From Leifsonia sp. AK011 (GTDB lineage Bacteria; Actinomycetota; Actinomycetes; Actinomycetales; Microbacteriaceae), in NCBI RefSeq assembly GCF_013410945.1, contig NZ_JACCCH010000001.1, forward strand, positions 2,170,001 to 2,234,000: a DNA stretch of 64,000 nt, in the 5' to 3' direction. This document shows, piece after piece, positions 10,979 through 19,821 of this stretch (positions within the stretch are counted from its first letter, which is position 1; the number at the start of each line of letters is the position of its first letter). Under the pieces are notes generated by a model that saw only the letters and a list, made by a program, of their open reading frames with translations, did no database searches and was not told the origin of the DNA. Position numbers and translations under genes: made by a program.

Positions 10979-11006
10979 CTGTCAGCGCCTGACAGAGCGG
11001 TGACAG
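10979..11006. promoter_or_regulatory. Candidate operator in front of the ABC exporter operon
   Basis: CTGTCAG (10979-10985), cgc, CTGACAG (10989-10995) is a perfect 7-bp dyad. A third half-site TGACAG follows at 11001-11006. The dyad lies where the -35 would be for the -10 candidate at 11018, a position suited to repression. The cognate regulator is unknown; the nearby AfsR-like protein is one candidate. Confidence 0.5.
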
Positions 11007-11017
11007 CGCCCACGACA

Positions 11018-11023
11018 CACACT
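11018..11023 (+). promoter_or_regulatory. Candidate -10 of the DrrAB-type operon
   Basis: CACACT lies 6 nt upstream of ATG 11030, the leaderless spacing, although its first base departs from TANNNT. It supports ATG 11030 over the in-frame start at 11000. Confidence 0.35.
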
Positions 11024-11029
11024 CTCCTC

Positions 11030-11983
11030 ATGACCAAGACGATCGAGGCCCACGGCCTCACCAAACACTTCGGCAAGACACAGGCCCTCGCCGGCATCGA
11101 CCTGGAGGTCGAGGAGGGCACCGTGCTCGGCGTCCTCGGACCGAACGGGGCGGGCAAGACGACCGCGGTACGCATTCTCGCGACACTCCTCCGACCGGAC
11201 GGGGGCACCGCCCGCGTCTCGGGCTTCGACGTCGTGCACCAGGCGAAGGAGGTGCGCCAGAGAATCGGACTGACGGGGCAGTACGCAAGCGTCGACGAGG
11301 ATCTCACGGGCATCCAGAACCTCGTGATGATCGGCCAGCTCCTCGACCTCTCGACCGCCCAGGCGCGCATCCGGGCCAACGAACTCCTCGAGGAGTTCGA
11401 TCTCACGGATGCCGCGAAGCGGCTCGCCAAAACCTATTCGGGCGGTATGCGCCGGCGACTCGACCTCGCCGCGAGCCTCATGGGACGCCCCGCCGTCGTC
11501 TACCTCGACGAGCCCACGACGGGCCTGGATCCCGCGAAGCGGGATGACGTGTGGGAGATGGTGCGTGTGCTCGTGCGACAGGGAACGACGGTGCTGCTCA
11601 CGACGCAGTACCTGGAAGAGGCGGATGCCCTCGCCAACCAGATCACGGTGATCGACCATGGCTCTGTCATCGCCCACGACACCCCGCAGGGGCTCAAGCG
11701 GCAGGTGGGCGGGCAGACGCTCGAGGTGCGCCCCAGCCTGGCCAGTGACATCCCTCGCGTTCGGGAGCTCATGATCGCTGCGGGGACTCGCAACCCCGAG
11801 CAGCCCGCTCCCGACCTGCTGTCGGTTCCCGTCGACGACGACTCGGCCCTCACCACCGTGGTGGCTGCGCTCGCGAGCGAGAGGATCGGCGTCTCCGAGC
11901 TCTCCCTGCGTCTACCGAGCCTCGACGAGGTCTTCTACGCGCTCACCGGCCAGGTGGCCAAGGACGAGGAGGTAGCGGCATGA
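11030..11983 (+). CDS. ABC transporter ATP-binding protein, DrrA-like
   Basis: The 317-residue product has Walker A GPNGAGKTT near 38-46, signature YSGGMRRRLD, Walker B VVYLDEPTTGLDP and an H-loop region QYLEEADALANQ. After the nucleotide-binding domain comes a C-terminal extension of about 80 residues typical of DrrA-type daunorubicin-resistance exporters. The start follows the homology and the -10 spacing. It overlaps the permease gene by 4 nt, forming a two-gene exporter. Likely exports a hydrophobic drug or lipid; the substrate cannot be read from sequence. Confidence 0.9.
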   Translation: MTKTIEAHGLTKHFGKTQALAGIDLEVEEGTVLGVLGPNGAGKTTAVRILATLLRPDGGTARVSGFDVVHQAKEVRQRIGLTGQYASVDEDLTGIQNLVMIGQLLDLSTAQARIRANELLEEFDLTDAAKRLAKTYSGGMRRRLDLAASLMGRPAVVYLDEPTTGLDPAKRDDVWEMVRVLVRQGTTVLLTTQYLEEADALANQITVIDHGSVIAHDTPQGLKRQVGGQTLEVRPSLASDIPRVRELMIAAGTRNPEQPAPDLLSVPVDDDSALTTVVAALASERIGVSELSLRLPSLDEVFYALTGQVAKDEEVAA

Positions 11984-12750
11984 TCCGCGACACTCTCGTG
12001 CTCGCCAAGCGCACGGTCACGAAGATGTTCCGGAACCCGGAGCAGTTCATCGACGTGAGTGTGCAGCCGATCATCATGACGGTGCTCTTCGTCTTCATCT
12101 TCGGCGGGGCCGTGGCTGGCGACACCGCGAACTACCTGCCGTTCGTGCTGCCGGGCATCGTCGTCCAGACGATCATGTTCACGTCCCTGACCATCGGCGT
12201 CAATCTCAACACCGACATCCAGAAGGGCGTGTTCGACCGGTTCAGGTCGCTTCCCATCGCCCGGTCGGCGCCGCTCTTCGGGGCAGTCGTCGGCGACGTC
12301 GTGCGGCACTCCATCGCGATTGCGGTGACGCTCGGATTCGGCGCCATCATCGGCTTCCAGTTCCAGACCCCCTGGTGGCATGTGCTCGCGGCCGTTGCGC
12401 TCATCATCGTCTTCGCTGTGAGCCTGTGCTGGGTGTCGGTGTTCATCGGGATGCTCGCCCGCAGCTCCGGCGCGGTGCAGGGACTGTCGTTCCTCATCGT
12501 GTTCCCCCTCACGTTCGGTTCCTCGACCTTCGTGCCGGCGGACACCCTTCCCACCTGGCTACAGGGCTGGGTCGCGATCAACCCGGTCACGCATGTGATC
12601 GAGGCCATGAGGGGCCTGCTGTCGGGCGTCGAGTACATGACGCCGGGCAACACGATCCTCGGCGAACTGTTGTGGGTCGCGGCATCCTGCGTCGTGCTCG
12701 TCGGGGTCTTCTTCCCCCTCGCGACGTGGGCGTACCGGCGCAAGATCTAG
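11980..12750 (+). CDS. ABC-2 type transporter permease, DrrB-like
   Basis: The 256-residue protein has about six membrane segments and an N-terminal cytoplasmic stretch (LAKRTVTKMFRNPEQF) typical of ABC-2 permeases. The motifs LPFVLPGIVVQTIMFTS and GLSFLIVFPLTFGSSTFVP match DrrB/NodJ-type exporters. It pairs with the ATPase immediately upstream through an ATGA overlap. A strong hairpin inside the end of the convergent AfsR-like gene (12798-12824) probably terminates this operon. Confidence 0.9.
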   Translation: MIRDTLVLAKRTVTKMFRNPEQFIDVSVQPIIMTVLFVFIFGGAVAGDTANYLPFVLPGIVVQTIMFTSLTIGVNLNTDIQKGVFDRFRSLPIARSAPLFGAVVGDVVRHSIAIAVTLGFGAIIGFQFQTPWWHVLAAVALIIVFAVSLCWVSVFIGMLARSSGAVQGLSFLIVFPLTFGSSTFVPADTLPTWLQGWVAINPVTHVIEAMRGLLSGVEYMTPGNTILGELLWVAASCVVLVGVFFPLATWAYRRKI

Positions 12751-12759
12751 CTGGACCGG

Positions 12760-15588
12760 TCAGGACACGAGTCCGCGCAGTTCCTCGAGCGCTCCCGGGC
12801 GGGTTGGTGACAAGCCAACCCGCCTGGTTTCGCTGCGCCCTGCCGCTGCTTCGATGGCGATGACGCGCGGGTCCGTCGGATCCTCCGCACCCAGGACCGC
12901 GACCGCGAGTTCGAGAGCCCGCGCGGCTTCGCTCGTGTCGCCCCGCGCGAGCGCCAGCATCCCGAAGTCCAGCGCCACCGAGCCGATCACCGGATGGTCT
13001 CCGCTGTGGAGTGCATGCTCGGCGGCGCTGCGCAACGCGGACTCCGCCGCGACGAGGTCGCCATCAAGCAGCGCCACGCCGGCACGCCCCGACTCCGCCA
13101 AAGCGAGCAATTGGCCAGGCAGCCGCGACAGGGTGGGCGCGAGCGCATCGAACCGTTCGAGATAACGCCGTGCCGCGTCGGCCTCACCAAACGACACGTT
13201 CGCGGCGATCGCCGTCGTGAGTGCCTGCGTGATCGTGCGGATGTTGCCGCCAGCGTCCGCTTCTGCCAGCAGTTCTTCCGCACGCTGCCGTGCCTCCTCC
13301 ACCCGACCCAGGCGAGTGAGGATGGAGATGGAGAGCGACCGCTGCTGTGCAAGATCCCAGCTGGAGGTGATGCGGCGCATGTTCTCGGTGGAGGCGTCGC
13401 TCAGCTCCAGGGCCTCCTCGAGTCGACCGTTCACCGACAACCACTCGGAACGCATCTGCTGCGCGAGCGCGAGTCCCCACCAGTCACCGATGGCGGTGAA
13501 CTGGTCCACGGCGACCTGGGACGCCTCCCCCAGCGACTGCACGTCCCCCCGGTTCTGGGCGATCGAGGCGCGAACGACCGTCAAGACGGCCGTCGGCCAC
13601 TCCGAGAGACCGAGGTCCTCGCCGCGAGGCACGACCACCCGCGTCATCCACCCGGGTGAACCGGCCTCCTTCGAGAAGGCTCCGATGATGGGGATCACGA
13701 GCTGTACGACGTCGGGCGCGGACGAGGAGACCTCGAACCTGGGGAGCAGCGCCATGGCTTGCGCGACATCCTCCTCGTCGGCATCCGTCTCCGAGCCCGC
13801 GTTGAACGCGACAACCACCGGATAGACGTGATGCATGAGTCGCCCAGCATCGGTGTCGACCGTCGCTGCGAGCGGACCGACCGCTGCCATCCAGGTGCGC
13901 GAGTCCGCCTCACGGTCTCGGATCGTCCAGTACCAGAAACAGGACACCGCAAGGGCGACGGCTTCCTCTGCCATCCGCGACTCGGTGGCGAAGCGCAGTG
14001 CTCCCGCGATGTTGTCTTCCTCCGCGTCGAACCAGGCGATCGCGTCGTGGATCTCGGGGCCGCGCAAGCGCGCATCGTGTCGCGCGGCGCTCTCCACCAT
14101 GACGTGCACCTGTCGTTCCCGGGCCAGGGCGAGCAGGCCAGCCTCGGCGAGACGCTCGATGCCGTACTCCCGGATCGTCTCCAGCTGGCGATACCGGCCC
14201 TTGTTCCGTTGCAGGAGCGAGCGGTCTACGAGCGAATCGAACACACCAGCGGATGCCACCCCCATCGATCGAGCGAGCAGCGCTGCGTCCGCGGCATCCG
14301 CCCCCGCCGGGTACACCGCAAAGCCCGCGAGCACGTGCTGCTCCTCCTCGGAGAGAAGGCTCCAGCTCCAGTCGATCATCGCCCGGAGGGTCTGATGCCG
14401 CGGCATGGCTGTGCGGAACCCACCCGTGAGGAGTGCGAAACGGTCGTCGAGCCCCGACAGGACCTCGTCGAGCGACATCGTGCGCAGTCGGGCGGCGGCC
14501 AACTCGATCGCGAGCGGCAGACCATCGAGACGTTCGCAGATGCGGCCGGCCACCTCGAGGTCACCCTCCGAGAACTCGCCTGCGGTGGCCGAGATCGCCC
14601 GCTGCGTGAACAGTTCGATGGCGCGGTCTCGGGCGAGCGAACCCACCGCGACGAACGCCTCGCCCGGCACACCGAGCGGTTCGCGACTGGTGGCGATGAT
14701 GCACAGCTGGGGTAAGGCCCCAAGGAGGTCTGCGGCGAGAGCGGCCGCACGGTCGATCACGTGCTCGCAGTTGTCGAGCACAACAAGCACCTCTCGCCCC
14801 GTGAGTCCCTCGATCACCCGGGTGCGCGTGTCCACGATCTCCGACGAGGTCTCCGAGGTCCGGATCTCGCGTCCCGTTGCGGCCAGCACTGCCGCGTACA
14901 GCTCGGTGGGCCCGACCGGTGCGAGTTCCACCAGGACCGCACCCGGGCGGGATCGAGCGGCCTCGACTGCGAGGCGGGTCTTTCCCGCACCACCGGTCCC
15001 GATGATCGTGACGAGCCTGCTCTGGCCGAGTTGGAGCGACACGGTCTCGAGCTCGATCTCGCGCCCGACAAGCGCCGTCAGCGGGGCGGGGATCGAGGAG
15101 CCTGAGGCCTCCACACGAGCGATGCCGCCCAGGGCCAGCGCGTCGGAGCGATCCTTCAGCAGGTCGCGCACGAACCAGTCGAAGTTGTCGGACGGGATCC
15201 ACGGCTCGCCGCGCCACAGCCCGAGGGCCCTGGTCGCAAGCACGGTGGCAGCGTCACCCGTGGCCGCGGCCGCCTCGGCCACAAGGTCGGAGAAGGCGAG
15301 GGCGTCGACGTCCGCTCGCGCGAGCGCGATGCGGTACCCGCCGGGGGTGGACTCGATGACGTCGGGTGGGAGTTGAGTGCGCAGCCGGGAGACGATCGAC
15401 TGGAGCGCGCCGCGGGTGTTCTCCGGGGCATCCCCCGCCCAGATGTCCTCCGCGATCGATCGGTAGCTCACCGCCGACCCCGCGTCGATCGCAAGGCGGA
15501 AGAGCACGGCCACCTGCATGGTGCCGTTCACCGCGACCGAGCGACCTTCGTGCTCGACACGCAGTCCGCCCAGGAGCCCGACCTTCAC
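12760..15588 (-). CDS. AfsR/SARP-like STAND transcriptional regulator
   Basis: The 942-residue product combines three parts. An OmpR-type winged helix (about 1-95: YRSIAEDIWAG, ALQSIVSRLR, TPGGYRIAL) is followed by a shortened BTAD-like segment. An NB-ARC-type ATPase has P-loop GTGGAGKT at 197-204, Walker B VLVVLDNCEH and SLARDRAIELF. A long C-terminal alpha-helical, TPR-like region completes it. Such proteins couple ligand or partner sensing to transcription, often of export or secondary-metabolism genes; the divergent-end DrrAB exporter is a plausible target but this is inferred. GTG start, with TAGAGT 7 nt upstream. The extreme C terminus is encoded across a perfect 10-bp inverted repeat. 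Confidence 0.85.
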   Translation of the reverse strand: MKVGLLGGLRVEHEGRSVAVNGTMQVAVLFRLAIDAGSAVSYRSIAEDIWAGDAPENTRGALQSIVSRLRTQLPPDVIESTPGGYRIALARADVDALAFSDLVAEAAAATGDAATVLATRALGLWRGEPWIPSDNFDWFVRDLLKDRSDALALGGIARVEASGSSIPAPLTALVGREIELETVSLQLGQSRLVTIIGTGGAGKTRLAVEAARSRPGAVLVELAPVGPTELYAAVLAATGREIRTSETSSEIVDTRTRVIEGLTGREVLVVLDNCEHVIDRAAALAADLLGALPQLCIIATSREPLGVPGEAFVAVGSLARDRAIELFTQRAISATAGEFSEGDLEVAGRICERLDGLPLAIELAAARLRTMSLDEVLSGLDDRFALLTGGFRTAMPRHQTLRAMIDWSWSLLSEEEQHVLAGFAVYPAGADAADAALLARSMGVASAGVFDSLVDRSLLQRNKGRYRQLETIREYGIERLAEAGLLALARERQVHVMVESAARHDARLRGPEIHDAIAWFDAEEDNIAGALRFATESRMAEEAVALAVSCFWYWTIRDREADSRTWMAAVGPLAATVDTDAGRLMHHVYPVVVAFNAGSETDADEEDVAQAMALLPRFEVSSSAPDVVQLVIPIIGAFSKEAGSPGWMTRVVVPRGEDLGLSEWPTAVLTVVRASIAQNRGDVQSLGEASQVAVDQFTAIGDWWGLALAQQMRSEWLSVNGRLEEALELSDASTENMRRITSSWDLAQQRSLSISILTRLGRVEEARQRAEELLAEADAGGNIRTITQALTTAIAANVSFGEADAARRYLERFDALAPTLSRLPGQLLALAESGRAGVALLDGDLVAAESALRSAAEHALHSGDHPVIGSVALDFGMLALARGDTSEAARALELAVAVLGAEDPTDPRVIAIEAAAGRSETRRVGLSPTRPGALEELRGLVS
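12798..12824. terminator. Perfect hairpin after the DrrAB operon, inside the AfsR-like 3' end
   Basis: GGCGGGTTGG and CCAACCCGCC are exact reverse complements around a 7-nt loop. The hairpin begins 48 nt after the permease stop on the plus strand and is read through as coding sequence on the minus strand. No long T tract follows, so terminator function is inferred. Confidence 0.55.
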
Positions 15589-15595
15589 GGGAGCA

Positions 15596-15601
15596 ACTCT
15601 A
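15596..15601 (-). promoter_or_regulatory. -10 of the AfsR-like gene
   Basis: Minus-strand TAGAGT followed by 7 nt and GTG 15588: leaderless geometry, supporting this start. Confidence 0.5.
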
Positions 15602-15618
15602 GGCGGACCGCGTGACCC

Positions 15619-17001
15619 CTACTCCACAGCGAGGGCAACGACCGGTGCGATCGACGTCGCTCGCCGGGTGGGGGCGACGGATGCCGCGACCGTGAGCACG
15701 GCGCCTGCACCCACTACGACAGCGACGAGCCACCACGGAATGACCGGGAGCATCAGACTCGCGCCCGGCATCGCACCGAGAAGTGACTGCGCCCCCACCC
15801 ACCCGTAACCGGTGCCCAGCACAAGCCCCACGAGCATGGCGGCGATCGTGAGTTGAGCCGCCTCGACCCGGACCATGCTGCGCAACTGGGCGTTGGTGAA
15901 TCCGAGCGCGCGCAGGAGGCCGAGTTCACGAGTGCGCTGGAGCACGCTCAGCGAGAGGTTGTTGACCATGCCGACGGCCGCGATCAGGGCACTGAAGCCG
16001 ATGAGCACTGAGAAGATCCCGACGATGACCGCCATGAGCTGGTCGAGGTCAGCGGCATCCGACAGGGGCCTGAGCAGCTGCTGGAACGTCGCTGCGGCAA
16101 CCGCGAACATTGTGACGAGCGTGACTCCGATCACGAGACCGATCGTCGTCCTGGCACTGCGCTCCGGGTAGCGCACCGCGTTCTCCGCGGCGAGCCGCCC
16201 CGCGGCGGAACGACTGAACAGGCGGCCGACGAGCCGGAGCGCCGCCGGCATCACGAGCGGAGCGCCGAGGATCACTCCGGTGAACGAGAGGATGCCACCG
16301 ACCACGCCCACGAGTACGGCGGCCGGGTTGATGAATCCGAGGGCAACGGACGCCGCGAGGATCAGCGTGCCGATAGCGAAGAGCACGACGGCAGTGACGT
16401 TGCGGCCACGGCGGGCCGAGACATCCTCTGCCCTCGACTCGACCGAGGCGCCCGTCGCCTGCATGGGCGTGACGTGGAGAACGCGACGGGCTCCCACCCA
16501 AGAGGCAAGCCAGGTCGTGAGCACCACGGCCACGATGGGTACCAGCAGGACAGGGTCGGCGAAGCGGTACCCGAGCGCGGGAATGGTGTCGGTCGTGACG
16601 CCGACCAGCACGAGGGAACCAGACAGTGCCGTGCCGACGACGATCCCGAGTGCAGCGCCGATGAGGCCGACGATGAGGCCCTCCTTCGCGACGCCGCGGC
16701 GCAGGGTGTGGGCCGACGCTCCGACAAGCCTCAGGAGGGCGATCGTGCGGGTGCGCCCCGCAATGATCGTCGAGAACGTGTTGGCGGTCACCACCGACCC
16801 GACGTAGGTCGAGATCACGATGAACACGAGGGCGACGATGGCGAGCATGACAGCCACCGTGGCGCTCGATCCTGTCGTGTCATCCGCGCCGATGATCACG
16901 GCCAGATTGCCCGTCACCTGCAGGAGAGCGACACCGAAGGCGGAGCTCAGGACGGCGACGAGGATGCTCGGGCGGTGCTCGCGCCAGCGGAAGCGGTTCA
17001 T
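15619..17001 (-). CDS. ABC transporter permease, FtsX/MacB-like
   Basis: The 460-residue membrane protein has two FtsX-type blocks: one around 55-200 with TRTIALLRLVGAS, one around 320-450 with RTRELGLLRALGF. Both motifs recur at the cytoplasmic end of FtsX-domain permeases. It lacks the large periplasmic insert of true MacB. Its start overlaps the ATPase stop by 4 nt, so the two form one transporter. A two-component system lies upstream on the same strand, a common arrangement for antimicrobial-stress sensing exporters; the substrate is unknown. Confidence 0.88.
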   Translation of the reverse strand: MNRFRWREHRPSILVAVLSSAFGVALLQVTGNLAVIIGADDTTGSSATVAVMLAIVALVFIVISTYVGSVVTANTFSTIIAGRTRTIALLRLVGASAHTLRRGVAKEGLIVGLIGAALGIVVGTALSGSLVLVGVTTDTIPALGYRFADPVLLVPIVAVVLTTWLASWVGARRVLHVTPMQATGASVESRAEDVSARRGRNVTAVVLFAIGTLILAASVALGFINPAAVLVGVVGGILSFTGVILGAPLVMPAALRLVGRLFSRSAAGRLAAENAVRYPERSARTTIGLVIGVTLVTMFAVAAATFQQLLRPLSDAADLDQLMAVIVGIFSVLIGFSALIAAVGMVNNLSLSVLQRTRELGLLRALGFTNAQLRSMVRVEAAQLTIAAMLVGLVLGTGYGWVGAQSLLGAMPGASLMLPVIPWWLVAVVVGAGAVLTVAASVAPTRRATSIAPVVALAVE

Positions 17002-17759
17002 GCGCGCGCCTCCATGCCGATCATGAGCTCGCTGATCTCGGCAGCGGTCGAGCGGGGACGGTCCTCGACGATGCGACCGTCGGCGAGGAACAGGATGCGG
17101 TCGGCGAAGCTCGCCGCGACCGGGTCGTGAGTGACCATCGCGATCGACTGGCCGTAGGTCGACGCGGAGGTGGCCAGGAGCGAGAGCACCTCGCGACCGG
17201 TACGCGAATCGAGGTTGCCGGTCGGCTCATCGGCGAAGACGAGTTCGGGGCGCGACCCCAGAGCGCGAGCGATCGCGACGCGCTGCTGCTGGCCGCCCGA
17301 GAGCTCGTAGGGCCGGTGGCGCAGTCTGTCACGAAGACCCAGCGAGTCGACGAGGGTGTCGATCCACTCCCGTTCCTGGGTTGTCGGGCGGCGGCCGTCG
17401 AGTTCGAACGGCAGCAGGATGTTCCCCTCGATGTCGAGCGTCGGCACGAGGTTGAACGACTGGAAGACGAAGCCCACCCGGCGGCGGCGGATCATCGTGA
17501 GTTCGGAGTCCCCCAACCGCGTGATCTCGGTGTCCCCCAGCCACACCTGACCCTCCGTGGCGGAATCGAGACCCGCCATGATGTGCATGAGCGTGGACTT
17601 ACCCGAACCACTCGGGCCCATGATGGCGGTGAACTGGCCCCTCCTGATCCCCACAGACACTCCATCGAGAGCCGTGACGCGGGTGGAGCCTGAACCGTAG
17701 TGCTTGCTGAGCGAGGCGACGCGGGCCACGAGGCCCAGTTCTGATGGCGTGATGTTCAT
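16998..17759 (-). CDS. ABC transporter ATP-binding protein, LolD/MacB-like
   Basis: The 253-residue product has Walker [11 protein letters not shown], signature [15 protein letters not shown], Walker [14 protein letters not shown] and the stretch [17 protein letters not shown] before the signature, all typical of LolD-type ATPases that pair with FtsX-like permeases. ATG 17759 was chosen because TAGCGT stands 7 nt upstream of it; an in-frame GTG at 17768 would overlap that hexamer. Coupled to the permease by a 4-nt overlap. Confidence 0.9.
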   Translation of the reverse strand: MNITPSELGLVARVASLSKHYGSGSTRVTALDGVSVGIRRGQFTAIMGPSGSGKSTLMHIMAGLDSATEGQVWLGDTEITRLGDSELTMIRRRRVGFVFQSFNLVPTLDIEGNILLPFELDGRRPTTQEREWIDTLVDSLGLRDRLRHRPYELSGGQQQRVAIARALGSRPELVFADEPTGNLDSRTGREVLSLLATSASTYGQSIAMVTHDPVAASFADRILFLADGRIVEDRPRSTAAEISELMIGMEARA

Positions 17760-17766
17760 GGTGTCC

Positions 17767-17772
17767 ACGCTA
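17767..17772 (-). promoter_or_regulatory. -10 of the LolD/FtsX-type operon
   Basis: Minus-strand TAGCGT followed by 7 nt and ATG 17759. The 66-nt gap to the response-regulator stop leaves room for separate transcription. Confidence 0.45.
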
Positions 17773-17834
17773 GGAACCGCAACCCTCAGGGGTCGTCGGC
17801 CGCAGGGGGTCGCCGCGTCATCCGATCGGATGAT

Positions 17835-18485
17835 TCAGACCAGACGATGCTCGTAGGCGAAGACGACGAGCTGAACCCTGTCGCGCAGGCCGAGCTTGCC
17901 GAGGATGCGACTCACGTGCGTCTTCACGGTCGCCTCACTGAGGAACTCTGCCTTCGCGATCTCCGAGTTGCTGAGCCCGCGAGCGGCGAGGGCGAAAATC
18001 TCCCGCTCGCGGTCGGTGAGGGCCTTGAACGCGGGCGGTACGGGCTGCGCTTCCTCCCCGAAATGCTCGAAGAGCTCCCGGGTTGCGGTGGCCGCGACGA
18101 CCGAGGTGCCGGCATGGACCGTCCGGATCGCGGCGAGCAGGAACTCCGGGTCGGTGTCCTTGAGGAGGAACCCGCTCGCACCGGCTCGGATGGCACGGGC
18201 GGCGGCTTCGTCGAGGTCGAAGGTGGTGAGCACGATGACGCGCGGCTGGCGACGGCCCTCAGACTGGGCGAGGATTCCGCGCGTTGCCTCGATGCCGTCG
18301 AGTACGGGCATCCGGATATCCATGAGGATGACGTCGGGCCTGACCTCGGCCGCCATGATGATGCCCTCCCGCCCGTCGCCCGCCTCACCCACGAAGGCGA
18401 GATCGGGCTGGGATGAGACGAGCATGCGGATGCCCGCGCGGAACAGCGCCTGGTCGTCGACGAGTGCGACACGGATCGGGCTCAC
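17835..18485 (-). CDS. Response regulator, NarL/LuxR family
   Basis: The 216-residue product has a receiver domain (VALVDDQALFRAGIRML at the start, phosphorylation site in VILMDIRMP near 54-62, VLTTFD, and LLKDTDPEFLL). A LuxR-type helix-turn-helix follows: LTDREREIFALAARGLSNSEIA, then SEATVKTHVSRILGKLGLRDR. The start overlaps the kinase stop by 4 nt. The likely target is the ABC transporter immediately downstream on the same strand; this is contextual inference. Confidence 0.93.
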   Translation of the reverse strand: MSPIRVALVDDQALFRAGIRMLVSSQPDLAFVGEAGDGREGIIMAAEVRPDVILMDIRMPVLDGIEATRGILAQSEGRRQPRVIVLTTFDLDEAAARAIRAGASGFLLKDTDPEFLLAAIRTVHAGTSVVAATATRELFEHFGEEAQPVPPAFKALTDREREIFALAARGLSNSEIAKAEFLSEATVKTHVSRILGKLGLRDRVQLVVFAYEHRLV

Positions 18486-19636
18486 GGTGCCACCACTGCG
18501 CGCACGGGAACGATGGCACGAACGACGAATCGATCGCCCTCGGGCGCTGCTGTGAGGGTGCCTCCCACGAGGAGTGCGCGTTCGCGCATGCCGGTGAGGC
18601 CGTGGCCGTCGACGATCTCGGTGGGGCGCTCGTCACGGAGACGGCTGGAGACGAGGAGCGTCACGTCGGTGCCGGTGCTCGTCAGCTCGAAGTGAACCCT
18701 GGCCGCGGCATCCCCGTGGCGGAGGGCGTTGGTGAGGGCCTCCTGCGCGATGCGGTAGATCGCGAGCTGGTGGCTCGTGGGAAGCGGAGGGAGTTCGTGC
18801 TCACGCACCACCTCGACGTCGAGCCCGGATGCGCGCAACTGGGTCACGAGGGCATCGAGGTCGCCGAGCACGGGTTGCGGTCCGTCACCCTGCTCCTGGC
18901 GCAGCTGGCCCAGCAGCAACCGCACGTCGGCGAGGGCCTCGCGGGCAGTCGTGGAGATGGTGACGAGCGCTCCATCCACCGCCTCCGGGTCTGCAGCTCG
19001 CGCATACCGTGCGCCGTCGGCCTGGGCAATCACCACGGCGAGAGAGTGCGCGACAACATCGTGCATATCGCGGGCGATCCGGTGGCGCTCCTGCTCAATG
19101 ACCACCTCCCGCTCGGCGACCGCCTGCAACGCACTGCTCTCGCGCGCGTTGCGCCAGGTTCGTGCCAGGAGGCCCGCCGTCCAGCTGAGACCGAGCACGG
19201 CCAGCGACGCGCCGAGCGAGAATATGCCGGCAAAGGTGAGCTGGGGCACGAGAGCGAGAAACGACCCGCTGCTGCCGACGAAGCCCGTGAGCAGGAAGTA
19301 CATCGTGGCGACGAACGCGCCCACGATCGCGGAGGCGAGGCCCAGCCACTTCACCCGCGGACTTCCGTAGCGGGCGGTCGAGTAGAGCACCGCGAGGATC
19401 GCGAGGTTCGCGGCATCCGGGGACAGCAGCGCGCTCATCTGCAGGAGCGCACCGAACCACGCGACCGCCAACGCGAGACCGGGAGACAGCCGTCGGATCG
19501 CGAGGGCCCCACCCATCGCGAGGAGCATGATCCAGCCCGCCACGGAATCGAACGGCAAGATGGAACGGATCAGCACGCAGAGCGTCGCGACGACGATGTC
19601 GACCGCGAGTTGCGCCGAGGTCAGGGGACGGAACAT
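18482..19636 (-). CDS. Sensor histidine kinase, NarL-type (HisKA_3)
   Basis: The 384-residue membrane kinase has about four to five N-terminal transmembrane segments and almost no extracellular domain, as in LiaS/DesK-like kinases that sense membrane state. HisKA_3 dimerization and phosphoacceptor motif: IARDMHDVVAHSLAVVIAQ. The HATPase_c domain includes ALTNALRHGDAAARV and DGHGLTGMRERALLVGG. ATG 19636 was chosen because TACCGT lies exactly 6 nt upstream; the open frame runs on to 19855 but through the palindromic repeat. Partner of the downstream response regulator. Confidence 0.92.
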   Translation of the reverse strand: MFRPLTSAQLAVDIVVATLCVLIRSILPFDSVAGWIMLLAMGGALAIRRLSPGLALAVAWFGALLQMSALLSPDAANLAILAVLYSTARYGSPRVKWLGLASAIVGAFVATMYFLLTGFVGSSGSFLALVPQLTFAGIFSLGASLAVLGLSWTAGLLARTWRNARESSALQAVAEREVVIEQERHRIARDMHDVVAHSLAVVIAQADGARYARAADPEAVDGALVTISTTAREALADVRLLLGQLRQEQGDGPQPVLGDLDALVTQLRASGLDVEVVREHELPPLPTSHQLAIYRIAQEALTNALRHGDAAARVHFELTSTGTDVTLLVSSRLRDERPTEIVDGHGLTGMRERALLVGGTLTAAPEGDRFVVRAIVPVRAVVAP

Positions 19637-19642
19637 CCCTCC

Positions 19643-19648
19643 ACGGTA
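19643..19648 (-). promoter_or_regulatory. -10 of the two-component operon
   Basis: Minus-strand TACCGT, then ggaggg, then ATG 19636. The spacer also resembles a Shine-Dalgarno but is too close to the ATG to act as one, so a leaderless start is favoured. Confidence 0.55.
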
Positions 19649-19737
19649 GGCGCGCACGCCCCAATTCGGCCGCTTTCTCCTCCTCACGGAGCCGAACATC
19701 ATCCTCCAGATGTACGCGGCTCCGTCTCCCGGCCGCT

Positions 19738-19821
19738 CCCCTAAACCCCCGCGAGAAGCCACATAAAGACCGGTTGGCCCGAATTCGGGGGCACAAGTGG
19801 CTTTTCGCGGGGGTTTAGGGG
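19738..19821. repeat. Palindromic intergenic repeat, copy 2
   Basis: Two 25-nt arms, 19738-19762 and 19797-19821, pair with a single A/G-type mismatch; the core is CCCCCGCGAGAAGCCAC / GTGGCTTTTCGCGGGGG. The loop contains a separate palindrome, CCCGAATTCGGG. The right arm supplies the TAA stop codon of the DUF559 gene (19815-19817). The right arm is identical over 25 nt to that of copy 3. Confidence 0.92.
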
